Assembly (NCBI GenBank): GCA_964557125.1
Contig: CAZKYX010000004.1
Span: forward strand, 7,637 to 71,636
DNA length: 64,000 bases
Direction of reading: 5' to 3'
Origin: CAZKYX01 sp964557125
GTDB lineage: Bacteria > Patescibacteriota > Microgenomatia > Levybacterales > GWA1-39-11
Under the pieces are notes generated by a model. It had not been told where the DNA came from. It searched no databases and saw nothing but the letters and a program-made list of their open reading frames with translations. The position numbers were made by a program, and so were the translations under genes. Below are positions 36,332 through 45,237 of the stretch, one piece after another. Numbering within the stretch: position 1 is the first letter of the stretch; every line of letters starts with the position of its first letter.

Positions 36332-38326
36332 CTAACCTACTTTGGCATAGATACGCCGGACGCCTTTTGCAACGCCTTCTTCCTTTAGTATAGCAAAACT
36401 TTTAATATGAGATGTTTTTCCAACATGTGGTCCACCGCAAAACTCGACAGAATAAGCATTCTGTCGTCCTGAACTTGTTTCAGGACCCCCGCCAATAAAA
36501 TAAATCTTCACATCTTCTGCATATTTATCGTTAAAAAGCCCAATTGCTCCCAAATCCCGAGCCTTTTTAAGGGGCATTATTTTAAAGTGAACAGGCAAAT
36601 CTTCTGTTATTTTTGACAAAACGATATCAGTAACCTGTATGAGTTCTTCCTCAGTTACTTTTCTATCAAAGGCAAAATCAAACCGCACCCGCAGCTCAGT
36701 TATATTGCTTCCTGTCTGATGCACAGAATTTCCCAAAACGTCACGAAGGGCTTGATGCATAAGATGAGTTGCGGTATGCCCTTTGACAGTAAGTTCTGCG
36801 CTATCTGCCAACCCTCCCTTGAACTTCTTCTCAATTCCAGCCCTAGAAACTTGTTTATGTTTTGCGAGCAACTCCTTAAAACCAACTTTGTCGATATGAC
36901 CGTGAGTAACTTCTTCAATTATATCCATTGATAAACCATAAGATTGATAAAGATAGAACATTTTTTCCGCAGATAATGGAGCCATCTTTCCGCCACCCCC
37001 AAATGGAACTGTACCCCACAATGCATTTCCAAATGCACCAGATGCTGGGTGTTCTTCAACCCATTTTGCCCATACTTTAAACGCCTCATTCATCGCCGTA
37101 TTCGCTTTTTTTTCTTCATCATTAATAATTTCGATTACATGATTCATTGTGTTAAACAAATAAGTATCTGTTTGTGAGTATGTATGCATAATCATTTTTA
37201 TTATCGAATCGAACGTTTTATTTTTATCTCCCCAAAGATACTTTTGACTTACAGCCCTTCTTATCAACCGACGAAGAACCGAACCCTGCTCTTTGTTTGA
37301 AGGAATTATTCCAGCATTAACGATAAATGTAGCAGCTATAAGATGGTCTGCAATAATTCTGAATGCTCTATTTATTCTTACATCATTCCCGTATTGAAAC
37401 TTTGTTAAGAGTTGACTCTCGATTAACTGAATGATTGGCTTAATTAATGACGTCTCAAAAACATCCTGTTTGTTCTCTGTTGCTGCCACCAGTCTTTCAA
37501 GTCCACCTCCAAAATCAACATTCTTCTGAGGTAATTCCTCAAAAGACTTGTTGTCAGTTTTTTTATATTGCATAAACACTGAATTACCAATTTCTACAAA
37601 ACGACCACAATCGCAATTAGGATGGCAATTGGCATCTCTATATATGCTCTTGTCATGAATTTTAAGCTCGGCACCAAAATCGTAAAAAACCTCTGTATCT
37701 GGTCCGCCTATTTCTCCTACTGGCATTTTGTCTGGAGTACCACTTCTAGACCACCAATTTTTTTCTGACGGATAATAAAATATTCTACCCATACTAATAT
37801 CTTGTGGTGAATTAAAATTAATAACTATTTCTCCACCTACGCCATCAGCATCAAATAGTCTTGACCAAATGTCAGCAGACTCTACGTCGGGATTTAGGTT
37901 AACTCGATTTTCTTCCTTCTGCACCTTAAAGTTTTCTTCTCCAGCAAATACGGTAACATACAACTTTTTTGGGTCCAAACCCAATCCTTCATTTTTGTCA
38001 GTAAGAAACTTATAAAAATACTCGATCTGGTCTTCTTTAAAGTATTCCCCAAGTGACCAATTTCCTAGCATTCTAAAAAATGTCGTGTGTCTATTGTCAC
38101 CAATTTCATCAATGTCCTGCGCTCGGAAGCAGTTCTGGGCATTCACAAGTCTGTTACCTTGGGGGTGTGTCTCACCAAGAAGAAAAGGGACAAGTGGTTG
38201 CATACCTGAAGAGGTAAATAGGGTAGTGGGGTCATTATTTGGAACGAGTGAGGAATTTTCTATTCGAGTATGCCCTCTCTTTTCAAAAAAACTAATGTAC
38301 TTATCGAGTATTTCTTTTGCTGTCAT
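36332..38326 (-). CDS. alaS: Alanyl-tRNA synthetase, short form lacking the C-terminal domains, with a small in-frame insertion
   Basis: Charges tRNA-Ala. At 664 aa it has the class II catalytic core (FTSSGMQPLVPFLLG, RLVNAQNCFRAQDIDEIG, HTTFFRMLGNWSLG, GGGLERL), the tRNA-recognition helices and the editing domain with zinc ligands HTATHLMH and CGGPH. The oligomerisation and C-Ala domains of the usual 870-aa enzyme are missing. Just before NAYSVEFCGGPH, residues G-P-E-T-S-S-G are encoded by a 21-nt palindrome (36466-36486) that also occurs in the leader (38338-38358), so this stretch looks inserted. An extended -10 (TGC-TACAAT) lies upstream of the leader. Confidence 0.95.
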   Translation of the reverse strand: MTAKEILDKYISFFEKRGHTRIENSSLVPNNDPTTLFTSSGMQPLVPFLLGETHPQGNRLVNAQNCFRAQDIDEIGDNRHTTFFRMLGNWSLGEYFKEDQIEYFYKFLTDKNEGLGLDPKKLYVTVFAGEENFKVQKEENRVNLNPDVESADIWSRLFDADGVGGEIVINFNSPQDISMGRIFYYPSEKNWWSRSGTPDKMPVGEIGGPDTEVFYDFGAELKIHDKSIYRDANCHPNCDCGRFVEIGNSVFMQYKKTDNKSFEELPQKNVDFGGGLERLVAATENKQDVFETSLIKPIIQLIESQLLTKFQYGNDVRINRAFRIIADHLIAATFIVNAGIIPSNKEQGSVLRRLIRRAVSQKYLWGDKNKTFDSIIKMIMHTYSQTDTYLFNTMNHVIEIINDEEKKANTAMNEAFKVWAKWVEEHPASGAFGNALWGTVPFGGGGKMAPLSAEKMFYLYQSYGLSMDIIEEVTHGHIDKVGFKELLAKHKQVSRAGIEKKFKGGLADSAELTVKGHTATHLMHQALRDVLGNSVHQTGSNITELRVRFDFAFDRKVTEEELIQVTDIVLSKITEDLPVHFKIMPLKKARDLGAIGLFNDKYAEDVKIYFIGGGPETSSGRQNAYSVEFCGGPHVGKTSHIKSFAILKEEGVAKGVRRIYAKVG
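36466..36486. repeat. Palindromic element inside the alaS coding sequence
   Basis: Arms GTCCTGAA (36466-36473) and TTCAGGAC (36479-36486) with a 5-nt loop. It matches the element in the alaS leader at 18 of 21 positions, and the outer base pair differs in a compensating way (G-C here, A-T there). In alaS it is read in frame as part of G-P-E-T-S-S-G. Confidence 0.75.
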
Positions 38327-38337
38327 CTGAAGTTGTC

Positions 38338-38358
38338 ATCCTGAACATGTTTCAGGAT
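38338..38358. repeat. Palindromic element in the alaS leader
   Basis: Arms ATCCTGAA (38338-38345) and TTCAGGAT (38351-38358) with a 5-nt loop, ending 12 nt before the alaS ATG on the minus strand. It is related to the copy inside alaS, and its GTCATCCTGA start recurs at 62397-62406. Confidence 0.75.
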
Positions 38359-38421
38359 CTTTGTATTAGCGCTAATTGTAGCAGATTACACTCAAAAACT
38401 CGAGGTTGAACAAAATGAAAA

Positions 38422-39363
38422 CTATTTTCGCATAAGAGTGTTCCAACTATCGTTATTGGTAATCTGCCAATCAATTCCCGCCTCATACAAAGCATCCTTT
38501 TGTTTCCAATTTCTATCAAAGTTCAATTCATGCGTTTGTGGATCTCTTAAGAGCAAGTTTGGAATAAAATCATCCGCTAGAGAATCGGCATCAATTTGTA
38601 AAAACACTGACACTACATCGGTTTCTTTGCCTGACTCGCTTCTTTTCAAAGTAACTTTTCCATTCATATACTCAATTGTGAAATCCTCCGGTTTAAAGTC
38701 TCCAGTATTAAACCACTCTTCGTTTTTAATCCAATCTTTTCCCTCTATTTTGCCTACGTGCCGTACACGTTCTAGCAATTTTTTTTGTACTTCAATTGTT
38801 GGTAGAGCCTCAGCTCCATCCATTTCCATATCTATCTCAATCCCGGGATATGATGAAAGCTTAAAAACAATTCCGGTTAGATTACCGTCCTTATCATATG
38901 AAACTTCGATTCCTCTTTTACCTTTTTCGGCTTTAAAAACAACATGAGAATCACGGTAAAAAATTGCATTCGTATTATCACGCATCCCTCCAGTTCCTTC
39001 CTCCTGCCTATATACTGCACCCTTTACGAAAAAGTCCTTATTATAATAATTTAACTTAACACCCAACTCGAATTTATTACTTATAGTATTAAAAGTGTAG
39101 TACGCACGCTCACCATTCTCATTCCCATCAACAGTAAATACATTATCAGGATCTTGATATACATCTCCACCTCCTACCAACATCGATGTATTACTTACAA
39201 AACTGGCTTTTAGAGTCTCTTTACTTATACCTGTTTGCTTCGCAATTCTATCCAATGGAGTAGGGCTGCTTTTTATTGGCTGTATTTCTAAGTTATTGGA
39301 ATCAGATGAATCATTTGGATCGAATTCTAATATTTGCTTCAAATTCTCGTTTTGTTCATCCAT
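38422..39363 (-). CDS. Hypothetical protein, 313 aa, paralog of the next gene
   Basis: Unknown family shared with the gene at 39414-40370. Both have a short N-terminal helical part that could be a small helix-turn-helix (DRIAKQTGISKETLKASF here), a central beta-rich domain of about 200 residues, and a C-terminal signature LLLRDPQTHELNFDRNWKQKD...AGIDW, which corresponds to ALVRNPTLDNTDVDFNWKMSD...AGIEW in the partner. There is no signal peptide. A common 15-nt word (TCAAAAACTCGAGG) follows each gene, consistent with tandem duplication. Function unknown. Confidence 0.65.
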   Translation of the reverse strand: MDEQNENLKQILEFDPNDSSDSNNLEIQPIKSSPTPLDRIAKQTGISKETLKASFVSNTSMLVGGGDVYQDPDNVFTVDGNENGERAYYTFNTISNKFELGVKLNYYNKDFFVKGAVYRQEEGTGGMRDNTNAIFYRDSHVVFKAEKGKRGIEVSYDKDGNLTGIVFKLSSYPGIEIDMEMDGAEALPTIEVQKKLLERVRHVGKIEGKDWIKNEEWFNTGDFKPEDFTIEYMNGKVTLKRSESGKETDVVSVFLQIDADSLADDFIPNLLLRDPQTHELNFDRNWKQKDALYEAGIDWQITNNDSWNTLMRK

Positions 39364-39413
39364 ACACTAACAATAGTAAATTATATTCAAAAACTCGAGG
39401 CTACCAAAATTTA

Positions 39414-40370
39414 TTACTGTGCATCGACACTCTCAAGCTTTCTTCCTTTCCTATCCATTGAATGATACTCGTCATCCTCCATTGCCTCCCATTCAATTCC
39501 TGCAACCCTTGCCGGATCACTCATCTTCCAATTAAAGTCTACGTCTGTGTTGTCAAGCGTCGGGTTTCTTACCAACGCATCGGGTAAAAATCTTTGTTGA
39601 ATATTTTCTACATCAATTTCTAAAGGGAATTCGATGACATCATAGACTTTCTCCCCTTTGTAACGCGTCATTCGTATCCTGTCATTATCCACCCGAAGAG
39701 TGTGCTCGCCAAACCTTTCATCCTGGGGAAGTATGAGTATCTGCATAAAATCTTCAGGCTTGAGCTCTACTCCTTGAGGAAGCTTTCTTACGTCTTCTAA
39801 AAATAGAGAACTTCTGATAAATGGGTATCCTTCCTCTTCATCGCAGAATTTATCAAATACCTCAAAATCAATTTTAGAAGCCTGTCCTTTGTCAAAACTT
39901 ACCTCTACCTTTCTCTCACCATTCGTTTCGGCAATTTCAATAACACCATCTCTTGTAAATTTTATATTTGTATAGTTCATTCCATTTTCTTTGCCTTTAT
40001 AAATGGCATAAGTTATAAAAGAAGCTTCAGGATAATAATGCCATCTATTTGAGGCACTAAATCCCCCTTTAGTATTGAACGAGAAAAACGACCTAAATCC
40101 GCTATCTGTATTCGTGCCCTCGATTGCAAATAATTCCTCCGGGGAAAAAGCCACCCAATCTCGATAACGAATCATGGTTTCTATATATTCCTCAAATTTT
40201 TTCTTCAATTCATTTTTGGGCACCCTAACATGTGCTGAAAGTTGCTCAAGGGATGTTGGGGGTTTTCTATTTTTTGAAGGAGCAGCTTCAACAGTATCTC
40301 TCCTAACATCGGGTGTAATTCCCAACTCATTTAAGATCGAAGCTTGATTTTTCGCTTGCTCATCATCCAT
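39414..40370 (-). CDS. Hypothetical protein, 318 aa, paralog of the previous gene
   Basis: Partner of the 313-aa gene. N-terminal LEQLSAHVRVPKNELKKKFEE aligns with the helical part of the paralog, the central region with FFSFNTKGGFSASNRWHYYPEASF aligns with YYTFNTISNKFELGVKLNYY, and the C-terminal signature is shared. The divergence is large, so the duplication is old. Soluble, no membrane segment. It and the next upstream gene may form one unit with the 313-aa gene. Confidence 0.65.
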   Translation of the reverse strand: MDDEQAKNQASILNELGITPDVRRDTVEAAPSKNRKPPTSLEQLSAHVRVPKNELKKKFEEYIETMIRYRDWVAFSPEELFAIEGTNTDSGFRSFFSFNTKGGFSASNRWHYYPEASFITYAIYKGKENGMNYTNIKFTRDGVIEIAETNGERKVEVSFDKGQASKIDFEVFDKFCDEEEGYPFIRSSLFLEDVRKLPQGVELKPEDFMQILILPQDERFGEHTLRVDNDRIRMTRYKGEKVYDVIEFPLEIDVENIQQRFLPDALVRNPTLDNTDVDFNWKMSDPARVAGIEWEAMEDDEYHSMDRKGRKLESVDAQ

Positions 40371-40439
40371 TCCTTATTTATAACATATCAGAGATGCAAC
40401 TTTATAATTCTGATTTTTCAGAAAGGTGAGTAGGGTGGT

Positions 40440-42044
40440 TTAAAAATTTTCAGCGGCTGCTTCTTTTTTAATTTCATACCCTGCTTTCTGTCTTGGAACA
40501 TAAATGGTATCAATACCATTTGCATGCTCATAAAGTTTTCCATCAGATCCATCTTCAGCGACATATGCCCCTACATTCTCAAGCGCCTGTCCGTACACCA
40601 ACTCTGCATCTTTTTTGTCAGCCTCTTTGTTATGTTTTTTTGTAAAAGAAAGTCTTACAGCAGTATATCTATCAGTAATTTTTTCTGCTATCTCTTTCAT
40701 TTTGGAAGCTTTGGTAACGTGTGTTACTTTTGCGACTTCTTCCAAAAACTCTGCATAAGACCCGTCTTTTGTATAGGCTTTTGCAACTTCACTTATCCCA
40801 TTGTTAAGAGCAAGGCTTCTTTCAATCTCTTGTACAACTTGCTTCCCAGTAGGATATTGCTCTGGATTTTGTCTGAAAAGTACCTTTTCAGTTGCAGCAA
40901 CGACAGAAAGAACACGAAAGTCATTTGCCACATCGTCTTTTTCAAAGTAGAGTACTTTTCTTTTATGTTCTGGCAGTGCGTGGCGCTCTTCTTTTTCTTC
41001 TTTTCTTTTAAGTTGCAATTTAAGTCCAAGCGATTGTAATTTTTTCTTGACTTTGGCCTCAGTTTTTGGCTGAGGTGCAACTTCAGGTTTTGTAGCTGTC
41101 TTTTCTTTTACTCTTGCCTCGACTTTACCAACGTGTTTTTTGGCCAGTATTCTTGCGACCATTTCGCTTGCCTCCTCTGTTGATATTTTTTGTGTCTCAA
41201 CAATTTTTGGAACAAGACTTTGCGCATACTCAATGTCTGTTCTTACTTCTGTCTGTGTTGCGGGGGACGTAAGAGTTTTTAGTTTTACTAATTCCTTTAA
41301 AGGTCTTGTCTCTGTTACATGTTTTGTTCTTACCTCTGTAATTGGTTTTGGTGCTGTTTGTGGCTTAACATCTGGTTTTTGCTCAGTGTGAACTTTCGGC
41401 TGCAAGTGAGGTAAATGTTGTGTTGATGGTTGCGTTATGGTTTCAGGTTTTAAACTTGGAGTAGCTTTGGCCTCCCAAAGCACAACTGTGTTTTTAAATG
41501 GGCTTACCTGTTCTCGTTGTGTCTCTACTGGTTTTTTTTCAGTTGAAACAAGCATATGTTTTGCTTCTGGCAAGTGGGGTTTTGGAACATCGTGTGTTTG
41601 TGGATGTATTGGTCTAGAAACATCGAGCATACTTTTTACCTTTCCAAACTCTTCTGGTCTTTTAAAGAAGGGTTTGTCGTGCTTTCCATTATTGATGTCT
41701 ATCATTGAGTTGTTTTTACTCTCAGATGGCTTGCCTACGCTTGATATTTCATGTGGAACAATTGGATTGTTTTTCACAGGATTTGACACATCAAACATGC
41801 TTTTTTTGCTATCCAAACTATTACTTCGTGCAAAAGAAGACTTGCTCTCCATCCCATGCTGCATATTTACTATAGGATTTTGTGAAGGGGTAGGGGAGTG
41901 CGGTATATCTTTAAAGGTATTTGAAAGTCCTCGTGATGAGAAGCCCCCTCCGGCTTTACCCATCTCAAATCCACTACTTACTCCCCCTCCCATTTTGGGT
42001 GCTGCTGCTACTGCTCCACCCATTGAACCTGTATTGACTTCCAT
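40440..42044 (-). CDS. Large, mostly disordered protein of unknown function, 534 aa
   Basis: The start is taken at the ATG at 42042-42044 (MEVNTGSMGG); the longer frame begins with TTG. Residues 1-300 are low complexity, with repeated short words around NPIV, SMFDVS/SMLDVS, KPxxxQP and many Pro, Lys, Thr and Ser. From about 330 to the end there is a helical, globular-looking part (YFEKDDVANDFRVLSVVAATEKVLF, YGQALENVGAYVAEDGSDG). No signal or membrane segment is seen. It might be a scaffold or a surface/filament-associated protein; there is no firm evidence. A long antisense frame here is a by-product of composition. Confidence 0.6.
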   Translation of the reverse strand: MEVNTGSMGGAVAAAPKMGGGVSSGFEMGKAGGGFSSRGLSNTFKDIPHSPTPSQNPIVNMQHGMESKSSFARSNSLDSKKSMFDVSNPVKNNPIVPHEISSVGKPSESKNNSMIDINNGKHDKPFFKRPEEFGKVKSMLDVSRPIHPQTHDVPKPHLPEAKHMLVSTEKKPVETQREQVSPFKNTVVLWEAKATPSLKPETITQPSTQHLPHLQPKVHTEQKPDVKPQTAPKPITEVRTKHVTETRPLKELVKLKTLTSPATQTEVRTDIEYAQSLVPKIVETQKISTEEASEMVARILAKKHVGKVEARVKEKTATKPEVAPQPKTEAKVKKKLQSLGLKLQLKRKEEKEERHALPEHKRKVLYFEKDDVANDFRVLSVVAATEKVLFRQNPEQYPTGKQVVQEIERSLALNNGISEVAKAYTKDGSYAEFLEEVAKVTHVTKASKMKEIAEKITDRYTAVRLSFTKKHNKEADKKDAELVYGQALENVGAYVAEDGSDGKLYEHANGIDTIYVPRQKAGYEIKKEAAAENF

Positions 42045-42118
42045 ATGAGGCAAGTATAGCCTTCCACCTCAATTTGAGCTTGATAAATACCTAACAGGAG
42101 CCTAACAGATTTTGGGAT

Positions 42119-42601
42119 TTATTCTAGGAGTTTTTTGAGTCTTTTTGACCAGTCTTTTGTTTCAACATTTTTAAAAACAACATGATCTACTTTTACCTCT
42201 TGCCAGTTTTTTGATATGTAGTCATTTAAAAGTCTTTCAGTGAAAAAATGATTACTTCTTTTTGAAATTCTTTCGCGGTGCAATTTCTCCGGCGCAACCA
42301 CGTGAATAAGCTTTACTTCTTTAAAACTTTTTAGAACAAACTTTCTTGAAGTGTTATCAGGAAGGCTGTCAGCAATTGCAATGCTGTCAAACTTTTTTTG
42401 TAATTTTTCTATATGTTTTACAATTCGCGTAAGTTTTTTCACTCTGTCTTCTTTCGTAAATGTTTTATTCAAAAGCTTTTTCTTATCAGTTGCAGTTAAA
42501 AAATCGTCAGCATCTAAATGGGGAAACTTTCCAATTTTGGAAAGCTCTTTTGCACAATAGTCTTTACCAATTCCAGGGTATCCAAAAAACCAATATATCA
42601 T
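42119..42601 (-). CDS. Small P-loop kinase-like protein, 160 aa
   Basis: The N-terminus has a Walker A motif, FGYPGIGKDY, in the nucleotide-kinase-like form with Asp-Tyr in place of the usual Ser/Thr pair, followed by PHLDADDFL, a likely substrate/Mg region, and a lid-like RERISKRSNHFF segment. The fold resembles shikimate, gluconate or nucleoside kinases (AAA_33-like). The substrate is unknown. Its ATG overlaps the nth stop codon by one base (TAATG), so it is coupled to nth. Confidence 0.7.
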   Translation of the reverse strand: MIYWFFGYPGIGKDYCAKELSKIGKFPHLDADDFLTATDKKKLLNKTFTKEDRVKKLTRIVKHIEKLQKKFDSIAIADSLPDNTSRKFVLKSFKEVKLIHVVAPEKLHRERISKRSNHFFTERLLNDYISKNWQEVKVDHVVFKNVETKDWSKRLKKLLE

Positions 42602-43212
42602 TATGCTATGTATTCGCGGAGCGGACAGTCGGTATGTTTGCAGCTTGCCTTGCAGTAGATGCGACCATAGTAAATAAGTCCAAGTCCTAACTCACGCCAG
42701 TCTTTTTGTGGAATAATTTCCATTAAATCTTTTTCTATTTTTACGGGATCTTTTTGGCTACTCAAACCAAACAAATTCGCAAGCCTCCTGACATGTGTAT
42801 CAACGACTACTCCCTCACTCTTCCCAAATGCTTCTTGTAAAATTACGTTCGCGGTTTTTCGACCAATAAATGGAAGTGCAACAAGTTCCTCCATTGTCTG
42901 GGGCATTTTACCTTCATATTTATCTGTCACTATTTTTGCTGCTTCCAAAATTGCTTTTGCTTTTCCCTTGTGAAAATTAATGCTTTTTATATCTAAGTCA
43001 AACTCATCAAATGTCGTGTCATAATAATCCGAGAGTTTTTTATACTTTTTGAAAAGTGTTTCGGTCACTTTATTAACTCCAACATCTGTTTGTTGTGCAG
43101 AAAGTGCTACAGCAACATATAACTCCCACGGATTTGAGTAATTGAGAGGCGTCACCGGATTTGGAAACAACTCCTTCAATTTCTTTGTAATCTTCTCAGC
43201 CTTGTCTTTCAT
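42601..43212 (-). CDS. nth: Endonuclease III homologue with an atypical cysteine cluster
   Basis: DNA glycosylase/AP lyase that removes oxidised pyrimidines. The 203-aa protein has the helix-hairpin-helix LVALPFIGRKTANVIL with the catalytic Lys, and the catalytic Asp in VVDTHVRRLANLFG. The C-terminal 4Fe-4S motif is unusual: instead of C-x6-C-x2-C-x5-C there are only three Cys, C-x3-C-x4-C in YCKASCKHTDCPLREY, and the protein ends a few residues later. The cluster may be lost or bound differently. It is followed by a coupled kinase gene and preceded by a repeat element. Confidence 0.92.
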   Translation of the reverse strand: MKDKAEKITKKLKELFPNPVTPLNYSNPWELYVAVALSAQQTDVGVNKVTETLFKKYKKLSDYYDTTFDEFDLDIKSINFHKGKAKAILEAAKIVTDKYEGKMPQTMEELVALPFIGRKTANVILQEAFGKSEGVVVDTHVRRLANLFGLSSQKDPVKIEKDLMEIIPQKDWRELGLGLIYYGRIYCKASCKHTDCPLREYIA

Positions 43213-43239
43213 GACCTGACTATATCAAACTTAATTAAA

Positions 43240-43419
43240 ATTTGCCATTCTGTGAGTAGCGTATGAAGAATGGAATGGAACGAACACTTCCTGAAAGGAA
43301 AAAATTTGTAGGCGACCGTATGAAATACTTAGTCCGGAATTTTCGTGAGTGAAGTGAAATGATAAATACTCGGAGCACGGCATGGCAGAGCTTTTGGTTC
43401 TTATTGCGGAAAAAAGAAC
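43240..43419. repeat. Dispersed ~185-bp element ending in a hairpin, copy 2
   Basis: Copy of the element at 9467-9654: ATTTGCCATTCTG at 43240-43252, GTAGGCGA, and the 27-nt block at 43364-43390 including GGCATGGCAGAG, in the same order and spacing. It ends in a stem with arms GTTCTT (43397-43402) and AAGAAC (43414-43419). The hairpin sequence differs from copy 1, but the position is the same. A further hairpin word (ATTGCTTCG..CGCAAT) lies at about 43429-43455. Confidence 0.6.
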
Positions 43420-43479
43420 AAAAAAAAGATTGCTTCGTCGCTTCTCTTCTCGCAATGACAACTTACTATTCACCAACCA

Positions 43480-44424
43480 CTAATCACCTATTATTCTTGC
43501 CAATGCCTTTGCCAACTTCTCAGCATCGTGTCTCAAAAACATTCCATTTCTCAAAAAATTCCCCTCCACAAGTCTTTTATCTTTTCCTAAATCATTCTCC
43601 ACAAACTCAACATTTTCTCTTTCGTATCGCTTTACAATTTCACCTCTTGGCTTTTCTGTATTAACAGTCACATAATCAATTGCATCCTCCCCCAAAGACT
43701 CCTCCATTTTTTCAATAAAATCAGACGCTTTAAATTTATTTGTTTCGCCAAATTTAGTCATAATATTTACATTAAAAATTACCTTTGCTTTTGATTTTTT
43801 AATTGCCTCTGCCACCCCTTCAACTATTAAATTTGGCAATACGCTAGTATAGACATCCCCAGGTCCCAATATTATTGCGTCCGCTTCCCCAATTGCCTTA
43901 AGTGCTTTTGGATTTGCTTTGACATTTGGTTTTAAAAATACTCTTTTTATCTTTGTCTTTCCATCATGTTTTGGAACGTCAATATTTGTCTCTCCTTCAA
44001 TAATTTTTCCGTCTTCAAGTTCTGCAAAGAGTTTTGTTCTCGTAAGAGTTACAGGTATCACCTGTCCTTTCACATTCAAAATCTCGACTGCTTCATCAAC
44101 CCCTGAAGAAAAGTCGCCAGTTATTTTTTCAAGCGCAGTAAGGAGCAAGTTTCCAAGAGAATGTCCTTTTAAGGATGTCTCTTCACCAAAACGAAAATTA
44201 AAAAGTTCTGAGAGAATTTTTTTATTGGAATCAGAAAGTGCGATAAGCGCACGTCTTATGTCCCCTGCTGGAAGAGTACCAAACTCTTCTCTTAGAAGTC
44301 CTGTTGACCCACCATCATCGGCCATTGAGACGATTGCTGAGAGATGAAATGGATATTCTTTAAGACCAGTAAGAACGGTAAAAACGCCTGTCCCCCCGCC
44401 TATTACAACAATTTTTTTGGACAT
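43480..44424 (-). CDS. YvcK/CofD-like protein
   Basis: Member of the UPF0052/YvcK family, Rossmann-like proteins that bind UDP-sugars and are needed for cell-wall synthesis on some carbon sources. At 314 aa it has the full family length. The signature is clear: VVIGGGTGVFTVLTGL at the N-terminus, VSMADDGGSTGLLREEFG, PAGDIRRALIAL, HSLGNLLLTAL and ADAIILGPGDVYTSVLPNL. A TATAAT box (44434-44439) lies 9 nt before the ATG. It is the neighbour of the PRTase gene on the same strand. Confidence 0.9.
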   Translation of the reverse strand: MSKKIVVIGGGTGVFTVLTGLKEYPFHLSAIVSMADDGGSTGLLREEFGTLPAGDIRRALIALSDSNKKILSELFNFRFGEETSLKGHSLGNLLLTALEKITGDFSSGVDEAVEILNVKGQVIPVTLTRTKLFAELEDGKIIEGETNIDVPKHDGKTKIKRVFLKPNVKANPKALKAIGEADAIILGPGDVYTSVLPNLIVEGVAEAIKKSKAKVIFNVNIMTKFGETNKFKASDFIEKMEESLGEDAIDYVTVNTEKPRGEIVKRYERENVEFVENDLGKDKRLVEGNFLRNGMFLRHDAEKLAKALARIIGD

Positions 44425-44473
44425 ACTAAAGGAATTATATGCTCACGCATGAATAAACTCAACAAGAGAAGAC

Positions 44474-45142
44474 TTAACTTAAAACTTTCACGTAGCCACC
44501 CTTGTATTTAGGGTTTTTCTTCTTAAATTCGTCACCATGTCCTATGTCTTCAACTATCGGAACACTCTTGCTACACATCCCCCTTTTTGCACAATCAGCA
44601 GGAGTGAAGACATCATAATGAATATCGCAAAGATTAACGAATTTTTTGACGTTCATTGCCTTTGCACTTACCCCTTTGTTGGCAGCTACACTACCGACTC
44701 CTACAATTTTGCCTCCGGCTTTATTGACAGTCTCAATTACAGCTTTTATAGAAAACATTTGATTTATCATGTCTTCCAAGATAAGAACTTTTTTGCCTTT
44801 CACTGCTTGCTCAAATCCTTGTCTTTCAAAAGCAAAAGCTTTTACTTGCATGTCTTTTACTTTGTCCACCCAGACTCCCTTTACATCTTTTTTTGTAAGT
44901 TTTGAAAGATGGAATGCTCCCCAGTGGGAAAATGGGATTGCACCAACGGCTGGGGACACTACGGTATCAACACCCAAATTTTTGAAAGGAATAACGAGCT
45001 GCTTTATAAGCTTGTTAACTAAATTCACCTGAACAAGTAATGGGTCTATGTTGCAGTATCCTGCTAGATGCTTTCCGCTAACACCAACAAAGTGACCTTC
45101 GTAAATAGATCCTATTTTTTCCAGTTCCTTTTTAACATTCAT
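44474..45142 (-). CDS. Orotate phosphoribosyltransferase-like protein
   Basis: Type I phosphoribosyltransferase of PyrE character, 222 aa. The PRPP-binding motif is VLILEDMINQMFS, and DTVVSPAVGAIPFSHW forms the flexible-loop region; the N-terminal GHFVGVSGKHLAGYCNIDP hood also fits PyrE-like proteins. A C-terminal extension with three Cys (NLCDIHYDVFTPADCAKRGMC) is not standard. The start is the ATG at 45140-45142; the frame can be extended one codon to a TTG. It lies near pyrF, supporting a role in UMP synthesis, but a related PRTase activity is possible. Confidence 0.75.
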   Translation of the reverse strand: MNVKKELEKIGSIYEGHFVGVSGKHLAGYCNIDPLLVQVNLVNKLIKQLVIPFKNLGVDTVVSPAVGAIPFSHWGAFHLSKLTKKDVKGVWVDKVKDMQVKAFAFERQGFEQAVKGKKVLILEDMINQMFSIKAVIETVNKAGGKIVGVGSVAANKGVSAKAMNVKKFVNLCDIHYDVFTPADCAKRGMCSKSVPIVEDIGHGDEFKKKNPKYKGGYVKVLS

Positions 45143-45237
45143 CAATTCAAAAATTATATCACGTGTTTTTACAAATGCTTGTGCAGATCTACTTAGCTCT
45201 TGTAAATATACTTTTTAGGTGTAAAATTCAATTTATA

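Noticed and set aside
41437..42048. 203-codon plus-strand frame antisense to the 534-aa gene
   Set aside because: Low-complexity mirror of a Lys/Pro/Ser-rich coding region with no start support.
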